Positions 10,401 to 20,740 are shown, counted from the first letter of the stretch. The stretch is 64,000 nucleotides of DNA from Alternaria dauci (GCF_042100115.1 NC_091279.1:2046001-2110000), one strand, 5' to 3'. Numbers and translations are program-made. The notes: a model not told the origin generated them from the sequence alone.

Positions 10401-11638
10401 CTGCGACGACTAAGTACTCACCACACTACGCGAATTACGGATATGAGCCGGTTGCTCATCGAGATCCAAAAGATATAGAGAGTATCGCAGTAGGTGCAGA
10501 CGACAAAGCCCGCTTGATGCGAGGACTGCACGAAGAATTGAGCAAGAACATAGCTCATAGGAACCTCACGACAGCCAAGGCGGCTAATAAGCAAAGGATT
10601 GAGGGACCAACCTTTAAGAAGGGGGACAAAGTTTTCCTGTCACGTCAGAACTTGAAAACTAAGCGACCAAGCAAGAAACTGGACAACCTCCGAATAGGAC
10701 CATTCGAGGTTCTAGAGGAAATGGGTAACGTAAACTACAAACTCCAACTCCCACCAGGCATGCGCATCCACCCTGTCTTTCACAAGAAACTCCTGGAAAG
10801 AGCACCTCCAGATGCCGAGCTAGCTACCGACATAGAGCTCGAAGACGATGAGTACGAGGTCGAAGAAATCAGGGACCTGCGGAAAATCGGTCGTCAGTGG
10901 AAATACTTGGTCAAGTGGCTAGGATGGCCAGAGAGCCAGAACACTTGGGAACCAAAAGAAAATTTGACGAACTGCAAGTCACAGGTACGTGAGTACCATC
11001 GGAAACACCCAGAGAAGGGAGGACCGGGTCCTCAAGGGAAGAAAAGAATTCAGAAAAAGGATCGAAAGAAGCGTCATCCTGCAACCAGCCCAAGTCAGTC
11101 GACAGTCCGGGTAGCGATGGTTCAGTTGGTTGAAAGTCCGTACCAGGGGCAGAGTTCCCCTCGGCTTGCTCTTTCGCGCGATCCTGAAGACTCAAAATGG
11201 CGTGATCTCGATCAGCGAATGCTCGCTCTCGCGCCTCAGTCTCTGCCACTTCCAGCCGAAGTTGAGCGACCTCGGCCTCAGCTCGAAGAAGCGCCAAGCG
11301 CTTCTCGCGCTTTTCAGCCTCAACCTTCTCCCACTCTTCCTCAGTCACAAATAAGCTACACTCAGCTTTCACCGAAATACAGCCCGCACACTGCCCAGAG
11401 GCAGTGTCCACGAAACAACGAAGATTCTTCTCCTCACACCGCTTGCAACGAAAGGTCATCTCGTTCCCTTGTTGGCGGATACGGTCAGCACGAGCCTGGC
11501 GCTGTTGAGTCGAGTTCTGGGTACGGACGCGTCGAGAAGTCTGAACCTTGGGCATGGTCAGGGAAAGTGAGGAAAAGAGGAAAGAGAGGATACGACACCA
11601 CCGGAGTAGCTATACCTCCACCACCGCCGCCGGACTAG
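7463..11638 (+). CDS. pol: Pol polyprotein: protease, reverse transcriptase, RNase H, integrase, chromodomain
   Basis: Copies and inserts the element. The frame is open from 7463, with no convincing in-frame ATG near its start, so it is probably made as Gag-Pol by -1 frameshifting. Residue positions are counted from 7538: protease motif VDSGA (catalytic D about 27); reverse transcriptase with the YIDD box near 381; RNase H beginning TDAS near 528; integrase with an HHCC zinc module near 745-785 and the D,D35E triad (D in VTMDF about 814, D in ITDRD about 879, E in DGQTE about 915). A chromodomain (YLVKWLGW, NTWEP) lies at about 1106-1150, which in chromoviruses guides integration to marked chromatin. 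The last 200 or so residues are proline/serine-rich and overlap a long antisense ORF, so they may be non-functional read-through. Confidence 0.95.
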   Translation, partial: AVKKLGCRQGQGHAGEGSPKTTLRKVQDTDGRVKQLLTTVSVQGRNIEALVDSGAARTMISPRVVEKHELPYRVKKNPVSVLLADEKPMEYGNGMIRMETESTKLRIAGIECQMNIDIMELGGLDMLIGYDWLDAHNPAIDWRMKTILRREPVHKVARVRQRVSPKDQSSTQDGRFGKISPHKIMRIYEKDPQRVGVIWIRRVATTKEGPLPLEIPREYQTDEFRELFEENEATDLADHQDWDHEIILDEGAKLSPGPMYPISPEHDAELREYIQKNLKKGFIRPGSGPMASPILFVKKPNGKWRLCVDFRRLNSVTRKNRYPLPLITELMDRLQGAKWFTKFDVREGFHRIRIKEGHEWMTAFKTKYGLFEYTVMPFGLTNAPATFQSVINNALHEYLGIFVTAYIDDVLVYSSGTLEEHVEHVKKVLRKLKEYKLYLQPGKCEFHTKETEYLGFIISTEGVKMNPKKTAAVQEWPTPKTVKDVQSFLGFANYYRKFIKDYSKITTPLSEITKKEVGFKWNEEHQEAFDRIKQIFLEAPVLEMYDPKRETRVETDASDYALGAVLSQQCPDKKWRPVFYHSRKFSGAELNYDVHDKELLGVVDAFEQWEVYLLGLPHQIEVFTDHQNLAGFMTTKKLNRRQVRWAEMLAQFDFKITHRAGTLNGAADALSRRSDLREENHKEPHDAMFKKMPDGTLRYNQPELAKIAKVAERVETLQQQWQQRAASWQFEPDENGSDELLQDEREYRDMIRSDRTYVPPHMRSSLIKELHESPEYGHASLEEMVRRLSKVFAIPRLRAKVQDVLGNCLACHQNKPKRHKPYGLLQPLPPPTRPWSSVTMDFIVKLPKSLEPGSGRLCDTVLVIVCRHTKGAKFVPTEETITAEECAYEVSKALMSEHGIPEEFITDRDKLFTSKYWNTFLAKLGVKKKLSTSFHPETDGQTERTNQTLEQYLRMYANKLQDNWVELLPTAQLAYNSTRSATTKYSPHYANYGYEPVAHRDPKDIESIAVGADDKARLMRGLHEELSKNIAHRNLTTAKAANKQRIEGPTFKKGDKVFLSRQNLKTKRPSKKLDNLRIGPFEVLEEMGNVNYKLQLPPGMRIHPVFHKKLLERAPPDAELATDIELEDDEYEVEEIRDLRKIGRQWKYLVKWLGWPESQNTWEPKENLTNCKSQVREYHRKHPEKGGPGPQGKKRIQKKDRKKRHPATSPSQSTVRVAMVQLVESPYQGQSSPRLALSRDPEDSKWRDLDQRMLALAPQSLPLPAEVERPRPQLEEAPSASRAFQPQPSPTLPQSQISYTQLSPKYSPHTAQRQCPRNNEDSSPHTACNERSSRSLVGGYGQHEPGAVESSSGYGRVEKSEPWAWSGKVRKRGKRGYDTTGVAIPPPPPPD
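7469..7518 (+). promoter_or_regulatory. Predicted -1 programmed frameshift site, gag to pol
   Basis: A_AAA_AAC at 7469-7475 is a canonical -1 slippery heptamer in the gag frame, and the gag stop TAG follows at once (7476-7478). The pol frame is -1 relative to gag and open from 7463, so a slip there joins them. Downstream, GGATGCC (7478-7484) can pair with GGCAGTCC (7511-7518, one bulge), enclosing CCAG (7486-7489) with CTGG (7503-7506): a plausible stimulatory hairpin. The spacer of about 2-3 nt is shorter than usual. The heptamer is also preserved in the old copy near 3430. Confidence 0.72.
10911..11555 (-). CDS. Antisense ORF with a Zn2Cys6-type cysteine cluster inside the retrotransposon 3' region
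   Basis: 214 codons on the strand opposite pol. Residues 37-66 show CX2CX6CX8CX2CX6C, the complete cysteine spacing of fungal binuclear-zinc DNA-binding domains. It follows a basic N-terminus (many R, K and Q) and precedes a charged, probably coiled-coil helix (about 70-110). The basic residues usually found between the second and third cysteines are sparse here (EEKNLR). The ATG at 11555-11553 faces away from the 3' LTR. The C-terminal third overlaps the chromodomain on the other strand and may be incidental. The segment is also present, colinear, in the old RIP-altered copy (about 14180-14720). It could be a captured regulatory gene or a chance antisense frame; the exact six-cysteine spacing favours a gene. 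Confidence 0.55.
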   Translation of the reverse strand: MPKVQTSRRVRTQNSTQQRQARADRIRQQGNEMTFRCKRCEEKNLRCFVDTASGQCAGCISVKAECSLFVTEEEWEKVEAEKREKRLALLRAEAEVAQLRLEVAETEARERAFADRDHAILSLQDRAKEQAEGNSAPGTDFQPTEPSLPGLSTDLGWLQDDASFDPFSEFFSSLEDPVLPSLGVSDGTHVPVTCSSSNFLLVPKCSGSLAILAT

Positions 11639-11680
11639 GCGCGGGAAAACGATAATCCAGGGTATCGAGACGATACGCCT

Positions 11681-11691
11681 AAGAGGGGGGG
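11681..11691 (+). promoter_or_regulatory. Polypurine tract of the gypsy element
   Basis: AAGAGGGGGGG lies three bases before the 3' LTR, where plus-strand priming occurs in LTR retroelements. The same tract survives at 14821-14831 before the RIP-altered LTR, as expected because it contains no CpA. Confidence 0.85.
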
Positions 11692-11694
11692 TAA

Positions 11695-12170
11695 TGTTAC
11701 AAGGTAACAAGGAATTGCTTCCCTTTCATGCAGGTCGCATGAAGGAAGACCATCGGGCGGACACGATGGACGAAAGTGGATCTAGGGCGGGGCCCAGATC
11801 ACGTGAAAGGAATGGCATCCCGCCAAGACCTGGCCTCCGGGAGGCCAGTGAGGATTGGGAGGTCACGGCCCTCCTAGGCCTCCCTCTTGGAAGGGAGGGT
11901 AAGGAGGACAGGACCTATGGCAATGGGTATAAGAATGTGTTGGATCTCATTATTACACTCGTTGTGGTTAACTCAAATAGTTCATCTCTTACACAGATTG
12001 TCAACTAGTTATTCTATCGTTTATAGAATTGGTATTGTTTATCCTTTGGTTACAACGATAACTCTTTTCCACCTGATCATTCCATACGATACCTCACGGA
12101 CTACCGCTTTAGTCTACCTCGCCTTAGTACGGACCGAGCCTAGAGAAGTATAGCCTAACCCCGTGTAACA
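11695..12170 (+). repeat. 3' LTR of the intact gypsy element
   Basis: 476 bp and nearly identical to 4999-5474 (two differences by eye). It is followed immediately by GGAAT, the right copy of the target duplication. Confidence 0.95.
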
Positions 12171-12175
12171 GGAAT
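12171..12175. repeat. Right 5-bp target-site duplication (GGAAT)
   Basis: Matches 4994-4998. After it the old RNase H/integrase relic continues in register. Confidence 0.93.
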
Positions 12176-14834
12176 ATTAAGAGGCTTTTAATTAAATTAA
12201 GTAAATATTCCTTAAAGTACTTATACTAGAAATATATAACCTAAAATAAAAAATATAAGTTAAGACTAATATATTAGACTATATACTTAGAGCTATATTA
12301 TTATAGTAGTACCTAGATAAGAAGTAGAGACTAGTATTCTACTACTTAAGGAAGTTCTCTAAAGTAGAACTTAACTATAATATTTATAATAAGGAGTTAC
12401 TAGGACTAGTTAATTCCTTTAAATAGTAGGAAGTCTATTTATTAAAATTACTATACTAGATTAAGGTTTTTACTAATTATTAGAACTTAGTAGGTTTTAT
12501 AATAATAAAGAAACTTAATTAATAATAAGTCTAATAGGTTAAGATACTAGCTTAGTTTAACTTTAAGATAATATACTATACTAGAATACTTAATAGAGTA
12601 GTAAATACTTTAAGTAAGAGATCTAACTTATATAAAGAAAGTTATAAAGAACTATATAATACTATATTTAAAAAGATACCTAATAGTACTTTATATTATA
12701 ACTAGTTAGAACTAGTTAAGGTAACTAAGGTAGCTAAGTAAGTAGAAATACTTTAGTAGTAATAGTAGTAGAGAGCTACTAGCTAGTAGTTTAAGCTAGA
12801 TAAGAATAGCTCTAATAAACTATTATAAAATAAGTAAGAGTACTAAGATATAGTTTAAGGTAATTAGATATATATACTTTTATATATAAGATTAAGTCTT
12901 ATTAAAGAATTATATAAGTCCTTAGAGTATAGATATATATTACTAAAAGAAATAGTTAGATATTTAATAAAAGTATTTATAATACTATACTTATAAGTAA
13001 AGGTATAGGATATTTTAAGTAATTATTTAGCTTATTACTAGAATAAACTTAAGAGATATAAACCTTATAGCTTATTATAACCCTTACTACTACTAATAAA
13101 ACTATAAAGTAGTATAATAATAGACTTTATAATAAAGCTCCTAAAGTTATTAGAACTAGGATCTAGAAGATTACATAATATAGTCCTAGTTATTATATAC
13201 TAATATATAAAAGGAGTAAAATTTATACTTATAGAAGAAACTATTATAGTAGAAGAATATATATATAAGGTTAGTAAGGTACTAATAGTAGAGTATAGGA
13301 TACCTAAAAAGTTTATTACTAATTATAATAAACTATTTACTTCTAAGTATTAGAATATATTCCTAGTAAAATTAAGTATAAAGAAGAAGCTATTAACTAG
13401 CTTCTACCCTAAAATAGATAGCTAGATAGAATAAATAAAATAAATACTAGAATAGTATCTAAGGATATATACTAATAAGCTATAAGATAACTAAGTTAAA
13501 CTCTTACTAATAGTATAATTAGCCTATAATAGTACTAGGTCTATAATAACTAAGTACTTACTATACTATATAAACTATAGATATAAGCTAGTTACTTATT
13601 AAGATCTAAAAGATATAGAGAGTATTATAGTAGGTATAGATAATAAAGCCTACTTAATATAAGAACTATATAAAGAATTAAGTAAGAATATAGCTTATAG
13701 GAACCTTATAATAGCTAAGGTAGCTAATAAGTAAAGGATTAAGGGACTAACCTTTAAGAAGGGGGATAAAGTTTTCCTATTATAATAGAACTTAAAAACT
13801 AAGTAACTAAGTAAGAAACTAGATAACCTCTAAATAGGACTATTTAAGGTTCTAAAAGAAATAGGTAATATAAACTATAAACTCTAACTCCTACTAGGTA
13901 TATATATCTACCCTATCTTTTATAAGAAACTCTTAGAAAGAGTACCTCTAGATACTAAGCTAGCTACTAATATAGAGCTTAAAGATAATAAGTATAAGGT
14001 TAAAGAGATTAGGGACTTATAGAAAATTAGTTATTAGTAGAAATACTTAGTTAAGTAGCTAAGATAGCTAGAAAGCTAGAATACTTAGGAACTAAAGGAA
14101 AATTTAATAAACTATAAGTTATAAGTATATAAGTACTACTAGAAAAACCTAAAGAAGAGAGGACTAGATCCTTAAGGGAAGAAAAGAAGTTAAAAGAAAG
14201 ATTAAAAGAAGTATTATCTTATAACTAGCCTAAGTTAGTTAATAATCTAAGTAGTAATAGTTTAGTTAGCTAAAAGTCTATACTAGGGGTAGAGTTCCCC
14301 TTAGCTTACTCTTTTATATAATCTTAAAGACTTAAAATAGTATAATCTTAATTAGTAAATACTTACTTTTATACCTTAGTCTCTACTACTTCTAGCTAAA
14401 GTTAAGTAACCTTAACCTTAGCTTAAAGAAGTACTAAGTGCTTCTTATACTTTTTAGCCTTAACCTTCTCTTACTCTTCCTTAGTTATAAATAAGCTATA
14501 CTTAGCTTTTACTAAAATATAGCCTATATACTACCTAGAGGTAGTATCTATAAAATAATAAAGATTCTTCTCCTTATACTACTTATAATAAAAAGTTTTC
14601 TTATTTCTTTATTAGTAGATATAGTTAGTATAAGCCTAGTACTATTAAGTTAAGTTCTAAGTATAGACATATTAAGAAGTCTAAACCTTAGGTATAGTTA
14701 GGGAAAGTAAGGAAAGGAGGGAAGAGAGGATATAATACTACTAGAGTAGCTATACCTCTACTACTACTACTAGACTAGGTATAAGAAAATAATAATCTAG
14801 GGTATTAAGATAATACACCTAAGAGGGGGGGTAA

Positions 14835-15311
14835 TATTATAAAGTAATAAGGAATTACTTCTCTTTTATATAGGTTATATAAAGGAAGACTATTAGGTAG
14901 ATATAATAAATAAAAGTAGATCTAGAGTAGGGCCTAGATTATATAAAAAGAATAGTATCTTACTAAGACCTAGCCTCTAGGAGGCTAGTAAAGATTAGGA
15001 GGCTATAACCCTCCTAGGCCTCCCTCTTAGAAGAGAGGGTAAGGAGGATAGGACCTAAGGTAATAGGTATAAGAATATATTAGATCTTATTATTATACTT
15101 ATTATAGTTAACTTAAATAGTTTATCTCTTATATAGATTATTAACTAGTTATTCTATTATTTATAGAATTAGTATTATTACTCTCTTAGTTAATAATAAT
15201 AACTCTTTTCTACCTAATTATTCTATACGCTACCTTATAGACTATTACCTAAACTTATCTTACCTTAGTAAGGACTAAGCTTAGAGAAGTATAGTAAACC
15301 TATATATAATA
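14835..15311 (+). repeat. RIP-altered 3' LTR of the old gypsy element
   Basis: About 477 bp starting TATTATAAAGTAA, the mutated form of TGTTACAAGGTAA, and ending TATATAATA where the intact LTR has GTGTAACA. It is colinear throughout with 11695-12170. The matching 5' LTR was not found in the window. Confidence 0.88.
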
Positions 15312-15768
15312 TTCTTATATCTATTTATTATTACCTAATACTAAACTAATACTCTTATTAGTATATTATCTTACTTTCTACTTATTTAGATACTATATAG
15401 TACTTATAATATCTATTAGCTCTAATATATTAAGTTTACTTTTACTTTTACCTTTACCTTTACTTTTACTTTTACTTTATACTCTTACTTATTATTATAG
15501 TTACCTAAAAGTATTTACTATTAATATAGTATTATTTACTCTTATAGTTAACTTTTCTTTTACTTCTTACTTACCTTTTATACTTATAACCTAATAACCC
15601 TAATTACTACTACTATAATAATAATAATACTACTACTACTTCTCTTAATATAGTTAACTATATATATTAGCTAGTATTAGCTAGTATTAGTTTATATCTT
15701 ATACTTACTTAGGGTTTAGTACTACTTATCCTCTACTTAGTATAACTAACCCTAAGGGTACTTAAGGT
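15312..15768. repeat. AT-rich spacer with a TTTTAC-type short tandem repeat
   Basis: No ORF and no recognisable element. Around 15434-15479 there is a run of about eight imperfect TTTTAC/TTTACC hexamers. It is not the TTAGGG telomere repeat. The last 16 bases (15753-15768) are the left target duplication of repeat copy 2. Confidence 0.6.
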
Positions 15769-17089
15769 TAACTTTAGCCTTTATAAACTTTTTTTATTAT
15801 TATAGTATATTTAGAGACTTTTTTTAAGATAAAGTGCTAACTAAGTAACTATAGGCTTATATTTATATTTAGTACTATTAGTATATACGTAGTATATTAT
15901 AAACGCTAGATACTAAAGATATATAATAGTATTATACGCCTACTAGAGATAAGATATAACCTTCTAACTTATATACTATCCCCTACTATCTTCTACTATC
16001 CTCTACTATCCTTTACTATATCTACCCTTTATAACTACTACCCCTTCCTAAGAGTAACTACCTAGGGCTACTACTATACTTTTAACTTTAACTAGAGGAA
16101 TATTAGTAGTAGCGCTATCTATACTATATTCTTATATCTTTATAATATCTATTTAAATTCCCTCTCCTTAAGCTTAAGATATTAATCCTCTATTACCTAT
16201 TTAATATTAACTACTTACTTACGTAGCTAGGCCTAGGTTTCCTACCTAAAGCCCCCTTAGTTAAGGAGAAAGATATAGCTAAATATAAGGAGCTTATAGC
16301 TATAGCGCCTATTAAGCTAAGCCTTATACTTAACCTCCCTAACCTTCTTCTACTATATCTATATCTTCTTCTCCTTAATAGTCTCTTCTATAATAATATT
16401 ACTAATATAAGTATTAATCTAATCCCTCTTAGATACTCTACTATCTTAGAATATATAGTAGAACTCTAGTAATTACTTATCTAACTTATTATAGACTACC
16501 TTAGGTAGCTCTTAGGTATATATAGGGCTAGTATATTATATATTAGATAGATTAATTAGTACTTATCTAGTTAGGGTTTTTAGGCTATAATAGAAGACTT
16601 CCTAGAGGATAATATAGAGGAAATATATTATATATATAGTAGTTTATATATAAGGTAAGTCTTAAAAGTCTTAAAGGGATTAAAGCTTATAAGTTAGTAT
16701 TAGTATAAAGGTTAGAAGTAGCTAGGCTTTTATAGAAACGTATAAAATTCTAAGTAAGCTTAATTATAGTAAAGATACTATATCCTCCTCCTTTTATAAT
16801 ATATTATAATTATATTACTAGCTAATACTAGTAATCCCTATTAGACCTCTACTAAGGTTTAATAGGTATCTTTTTAGTTACCTTTAGTAAATTTTTTTAA
16901 CTTTAGTTTTCGTGTATAGATGTTAGAGCTTTACTATTATAAAATACTAATTAGTTTAGCGTTTAAATTACGTTATTACTTTATCTTTTTTATTAACTTT
17001 TATAACTAATAAGTAGAGGGATAGCTACTTTTTACTTTTTTAAAGTTTTATTTTAATAATACCCCCCCTACTTATAGAAAATAAAAAAT
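15769..17089 (-). repeat. Unidentified RIP-altered repeat, copy 2 (reverse orientation)
   Basis: The reverse complement of this stretch matches copies 1 and 3 over its whole length, about 1321 bp. Flanking 16-bp direct repeats lie at 15753-15768 (TAAGGGTACTTAAGGT) and 17090-17105 (TAAAGGTACTTAAGGT), with one G/A difference. Its start faces the start of copy 3 across a 257-bp spacer, so the pair forms a large inverted repeat. Confidence 0.7.
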
Positions 17090-17346
17090 TAAAGGTACTT
17101 AAGGTTATCTTACTATTACTTATAAAGCTCCTTACCTTATTATCTTAATAATAAGTATATATATTCTTAACTACTAACTCTTACTTATTAATCTAAGTAC
17201 TTTACTTAGTTTACTTACTTTAAGTTCCTTAATAGTATAGCTACTTAGTATTACTTTAGATACTTTACTTACTACTACTCTTATTAGTAGTACTAGTAGT
17301 AGTAGTTAAGATCTAATTTATATAGTTATTAATAGCTATATTTATA
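17090..17346. other. Spacer between inverted repeat copies 2 and 3
   Basis: 257 bp of AT-rich DNA with no ORF. It begins with the right duplication of copy 2 and ends with the left duplication of copy 3 (17331-17346). A short GTAGTA-type microsatellite lies near 17285-17310. Confidence 0.55.
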
Positions 17347-18699
17347 ATTTTTTATTTTCTATAAGTAGGGGGGTATTATTAAAATAAAACTTTTAAAAAG
17401 TAAAAAGTAGCTATCCCTCTACTTATTAGTTATAAAAGTTAATAAAAAAGATAAAGTAGTAATATAATTTAATTACTAGACTAATTAGTGTTTTATAGTA
17501 GTAAAGCTCTAATATCTATATATAAAAACTAAAGTTAAAAAAAATTTACTAAAAGTAACTAAAAAAGACACCTATTAAACCTTAGTAGAGATCTAATAGG
17601 GATTACTAGTATTAGCTAGTAATATAATTATAATATATTATAAAGGGGAGAGAGGATATAGTATATTTACTATAACTAAGAAGGGTTATATAAAAACCTA
17701 GCTACTTCTAACCTTTATACTAATACTAACTTTAAGTATCCTACTATATATAATTAAATTATACTAAATATAAATATATATTTCCTTTAAGGTAACTTAT
17801 TATAGTAATCTAGCTAGGCTAGTATACCCTCTTTAGTAAGGAGCCCCTTAACCTATTAAATATAAATAATATAAGCCCTATATATACCTAGGAGCTAACT
17901 CTAGTAGTTAGTAAAGAGCTAGAATAGTAAATACCTCTAATACTTTAAATCCTTAGTAATAGTAAATCTATTAGCTAGTACCTTATTAAGAGGTCTAGGG
18001 TTAGTAATATTATTATAAAGGTAACCTATAAAGAGACTAGAATGTAGTATCTAAAGAAGGTTATAAAGTATAAGGAGATTATCTATACTAACGCCTACTA
18101 CTTTATTAATCTCCTTACATTTAGCTACCTTACCTACCTAACCTTTAGTAAGTAAAGTAAGGAGACTAAGAGATAGCTATACTACTAAGCTACTAATATT
18201 AAAAGAGTATTTAAAGACTAGTATCCTAGGCTTAAAGGGAGTAAGTTTAAAAAGATACTATAAATATAAGAAAATAAAGTATAAGCTATACTACTATTAA
18301 TATTCCTCTAACTAAAGCTATTTATTAAGTAATAGTAGTAGCTATACTATAAGTAGCTAGTTAGTTATTCTTAGGATAGTACTTACAGGGGTAGAGGTAG
18401 TAGTAGTAAAGGTAGTAGTAGTAGTTATAAAGAGTAGATATAGTAAAGGATAGTAGAGGATAGTAAAAGAGTATAGGGGATAGTATATAAGTTAGAAGGT
18501 TACTATAAATTATCTTATCTCTAGTAAGCGTATAATTTAATTATATATCTTTAGTGTCTAGTATTTATAATATACTATATATATACTAGCTATACTAAAT
18601 ATAGGTATAAGCCTATAGTTACCTAGTTAGCGCTTTATCTTAAAAAAGTCTCTAAACGTACTATAATAATAAAAAAAAAGTCTATAAAGGCTAAAGCTA
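17347..18699 (+). repeat. Unidentified RIP-altered repeat, copy 3
   Basis: About 1353 bp, direct orientation, matching copy 1 from the ATTTTTTATTTTCT start to the GGCTAAAGCTA end. Flanking 16-bp direct repeats are AATAGCTATATTTATA (17331-17346) and AATAGCTATATCTATA (18700-18715), with one T/C difference. No reading frame is open. Confidence 0.7.
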
Positions 18700-18715
18700 A
18701 ATAGCTATATCTATA

Positions 18716-20740
18716 AGAGTACTAGTAAGACTTTATATATATAGCTTAGAGTTAAGATCTAATATAACTTTAAGGTAGAATAAGTTCTAGTCTTCTATAG
18801 TAATATAATAGGACTTAGGAAAATTACTTAATAAGGTTAGTCTAATACTACCTAATACTAACTAATACCTTACTTTACTAATAGTATTATATAGCCTATA
18901 TAGTAGAGGAGATTTAGTACTACTAATAATATTAGGGTTAAGTACTACTAAAGCTTATTATCTTATACTATATTAAAGAGTTTATAGCTATAAAAGTTAA
19001 AGCTCTATTCCTTAGTTACTTAAATCTACTTAGTAAGATAAGTATATTTACCTTTACTACTATTTATAAGGCTATTAAAGAAATATACCTTTAGCTCTAA
19101 GTTAGTATATATATATTATAGTATTAGTTTAGTATTAAATTAACTTTCTTAGCTATAAAGGTTATAGTTAATTATTATAGTACTATTATTACTACTTTTA
19201 AAAATATAGCTAATACCTTTAAAGTAGCTAAGTTACTAAGCGCTTACCTAAAGCTCTTAGAAAACTATATCTTCTAATATACTTAGGTTATTATAAGGTA
19301 TTATAAGTTTTTAAGTTTATAATATATAGTTCTTATAAGTATTTATACTATTTACTTTTAGTTTTATAGTCTAGCTCTTAGTTAGTAATAAGAATAAAAA
19401 AGATATTTTATAGCTTTAAATAATCTAGCTTACTTTATATTACTATTTTATTTTTTATATAATACCCTAATATAGTAATACTCTAGAGTATATAGAATAC
19501 TATAATATACCTAATATAGTAGAACTTTAGAAAAATATACTATATAATATAGAACTTATAATAAAGATATAAGAAACCTAATATAGACCTAAGTTATCTT
19601 ACCCTAAAATATAATATAATATTAGATATTACTAGATAATAGTAGGAGAGGTATATTAGAAAGTATATTATAGATTAGGCTTTGCCTATCTAAGAACCTA
19701 AAATAGGTATAGATAGAGAATAGATATATATAGAGAGGCTTCCCCTCTTACCCTTCTACCTTCCTTAAGGTATATAATACTATTTAATACCTAAGAGATC
19801 CTACCCTCTTTAGACCTATTCTATAATAATAAACGTACTAGTAAAAGACGTAAGTATAATACTATTTAAAGATACTATAATAAATTATAGTAAAGGTATA
19901 TTTCCTAAATACTTATTTTTACTATATATAGCTATATATAGACTTATTCTATAATATACACTATAGATACTATATATACTTAAACCTCCTCTACTCTATT
20001 ATATAATAAACCTTATATTAAAGTTCTATAGTTATAACTTATTATTATAAAATATTCTTTAACTTTAGACTATTAGTATTTACTTTATCCTCTTAACCTT
20101 ATTAGCTTAATCTAGCTTTAAATAGTAAATACTAATACTCTTAAGTATACTTAGTAGGGAGTAAGGGAATTTATATAATAGAGTCTACTTAGCTAAATTA
20201 GATATATTAATTAAAGTTATATTTCTTTATAGCTAGTATAAGAGGCTAATAGTCTTAGGATTAGTAACTATTTTATTAAAGTAAGTATATAAAGCTATAT
20301 TATATATATATAGGCTTATTAAGCTTAGTCTAGTTATAGCTATAATATTAGTTTCTTCTTTAAAAGTACCTTAGGTATTAGGAATAATATATCTTATAAA
20401 TATATTAGACTACTAAGTTAAAGTGCGCTATAGTATTAGAAGTAGAGTAATATAAGAAGAGAGCTAAACTAAGGCTAGCTCTATAGAGATTATCTAGGCC
20501 GAAACTAACCTACTACCTAGGGTAGTTACTTAAGGCGAAGAGCACGGCTAATAAATACTATTATTATAAATATATATATATATCTATAAACTACTAATTT
20601 ATCTTATATTACTAGCTAAGCTAATATAGATACTCTACTAAGCCTTATAAAAGTCTTAAGGTTAAACTAACTCTAGGCCTATTATATTACCTAGCCTTTC
20701 TAGTCTATAGGACTATTTTACTCTAAGACCAAGGTGTTTT
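18716..20740. other. ORF-free AT-rich RIP-like DNA of unknown origin
   Basis: Two kilobases with the same CpA/TpG depletion as the elements to the left. I recognise no LTR, inverted repeat or protein relic in it. The depletion suggests one or more older repeats mutated beyond recognition. Composition returns to normal between about 20740 and 21100. Confidence 0.6.

Larger units (their letters stand above)
4999..12170 (+). mobile_element. Intact, young Ty3/gypsy LTR retrotransposon with chromodomain, 7.17 kb
   Basis: It has two 476-bp LTRs (4999-5474 and 11695-12170) beginning TGTTAC and ending GTAACA, a 5-bp target duplication, gag (5538-7478), pol reached by a -1 shift (open 7463-11638), and a polypurine tract (11681-11691). 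Pol order is protease, reverse transcriptase, RNase H, integrase, chromodomain, which is the Ty3/gypsy (Metaviridae) order. No frame-disrupting change is visible in either main ORF. The base composition is normal, unlike the RIP-altered sister copy on both sides, so the insertion came after that copy was mutated. I could not identify a convincing tRNA primer-binding site just after the 5' LTR. Confidence 0.95.
12171..15311 (+). mobile_element. RIP-destroyed Ty3/gypsy retrotransposon, right part (second half of pol and 3' LTR)
   Basis: Continuation of the old element interrupted at 4998. It aligns by eye with 9040-12170 of the intact copy: RNase H and integrase relics at about 12180-13700, chromodomain relic near 13980-14100, the antisense-ORF segment at about 14180-14720, the polypurine tract at 14821-14831, then the LTR. 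Stretches rich in purines or AT are unchanged (for example around 13750-13790), while CpA, TpG and most CpG have become TpA. No reading frame survives. Confidence 0.9.

Noticed and set aside
15434..15479. Possible internal telomere repeat
   Set aside because: Units are TTTTAC/TTTACC, not TTAGGG or its RIP-derived form; treated as a simple repeat.
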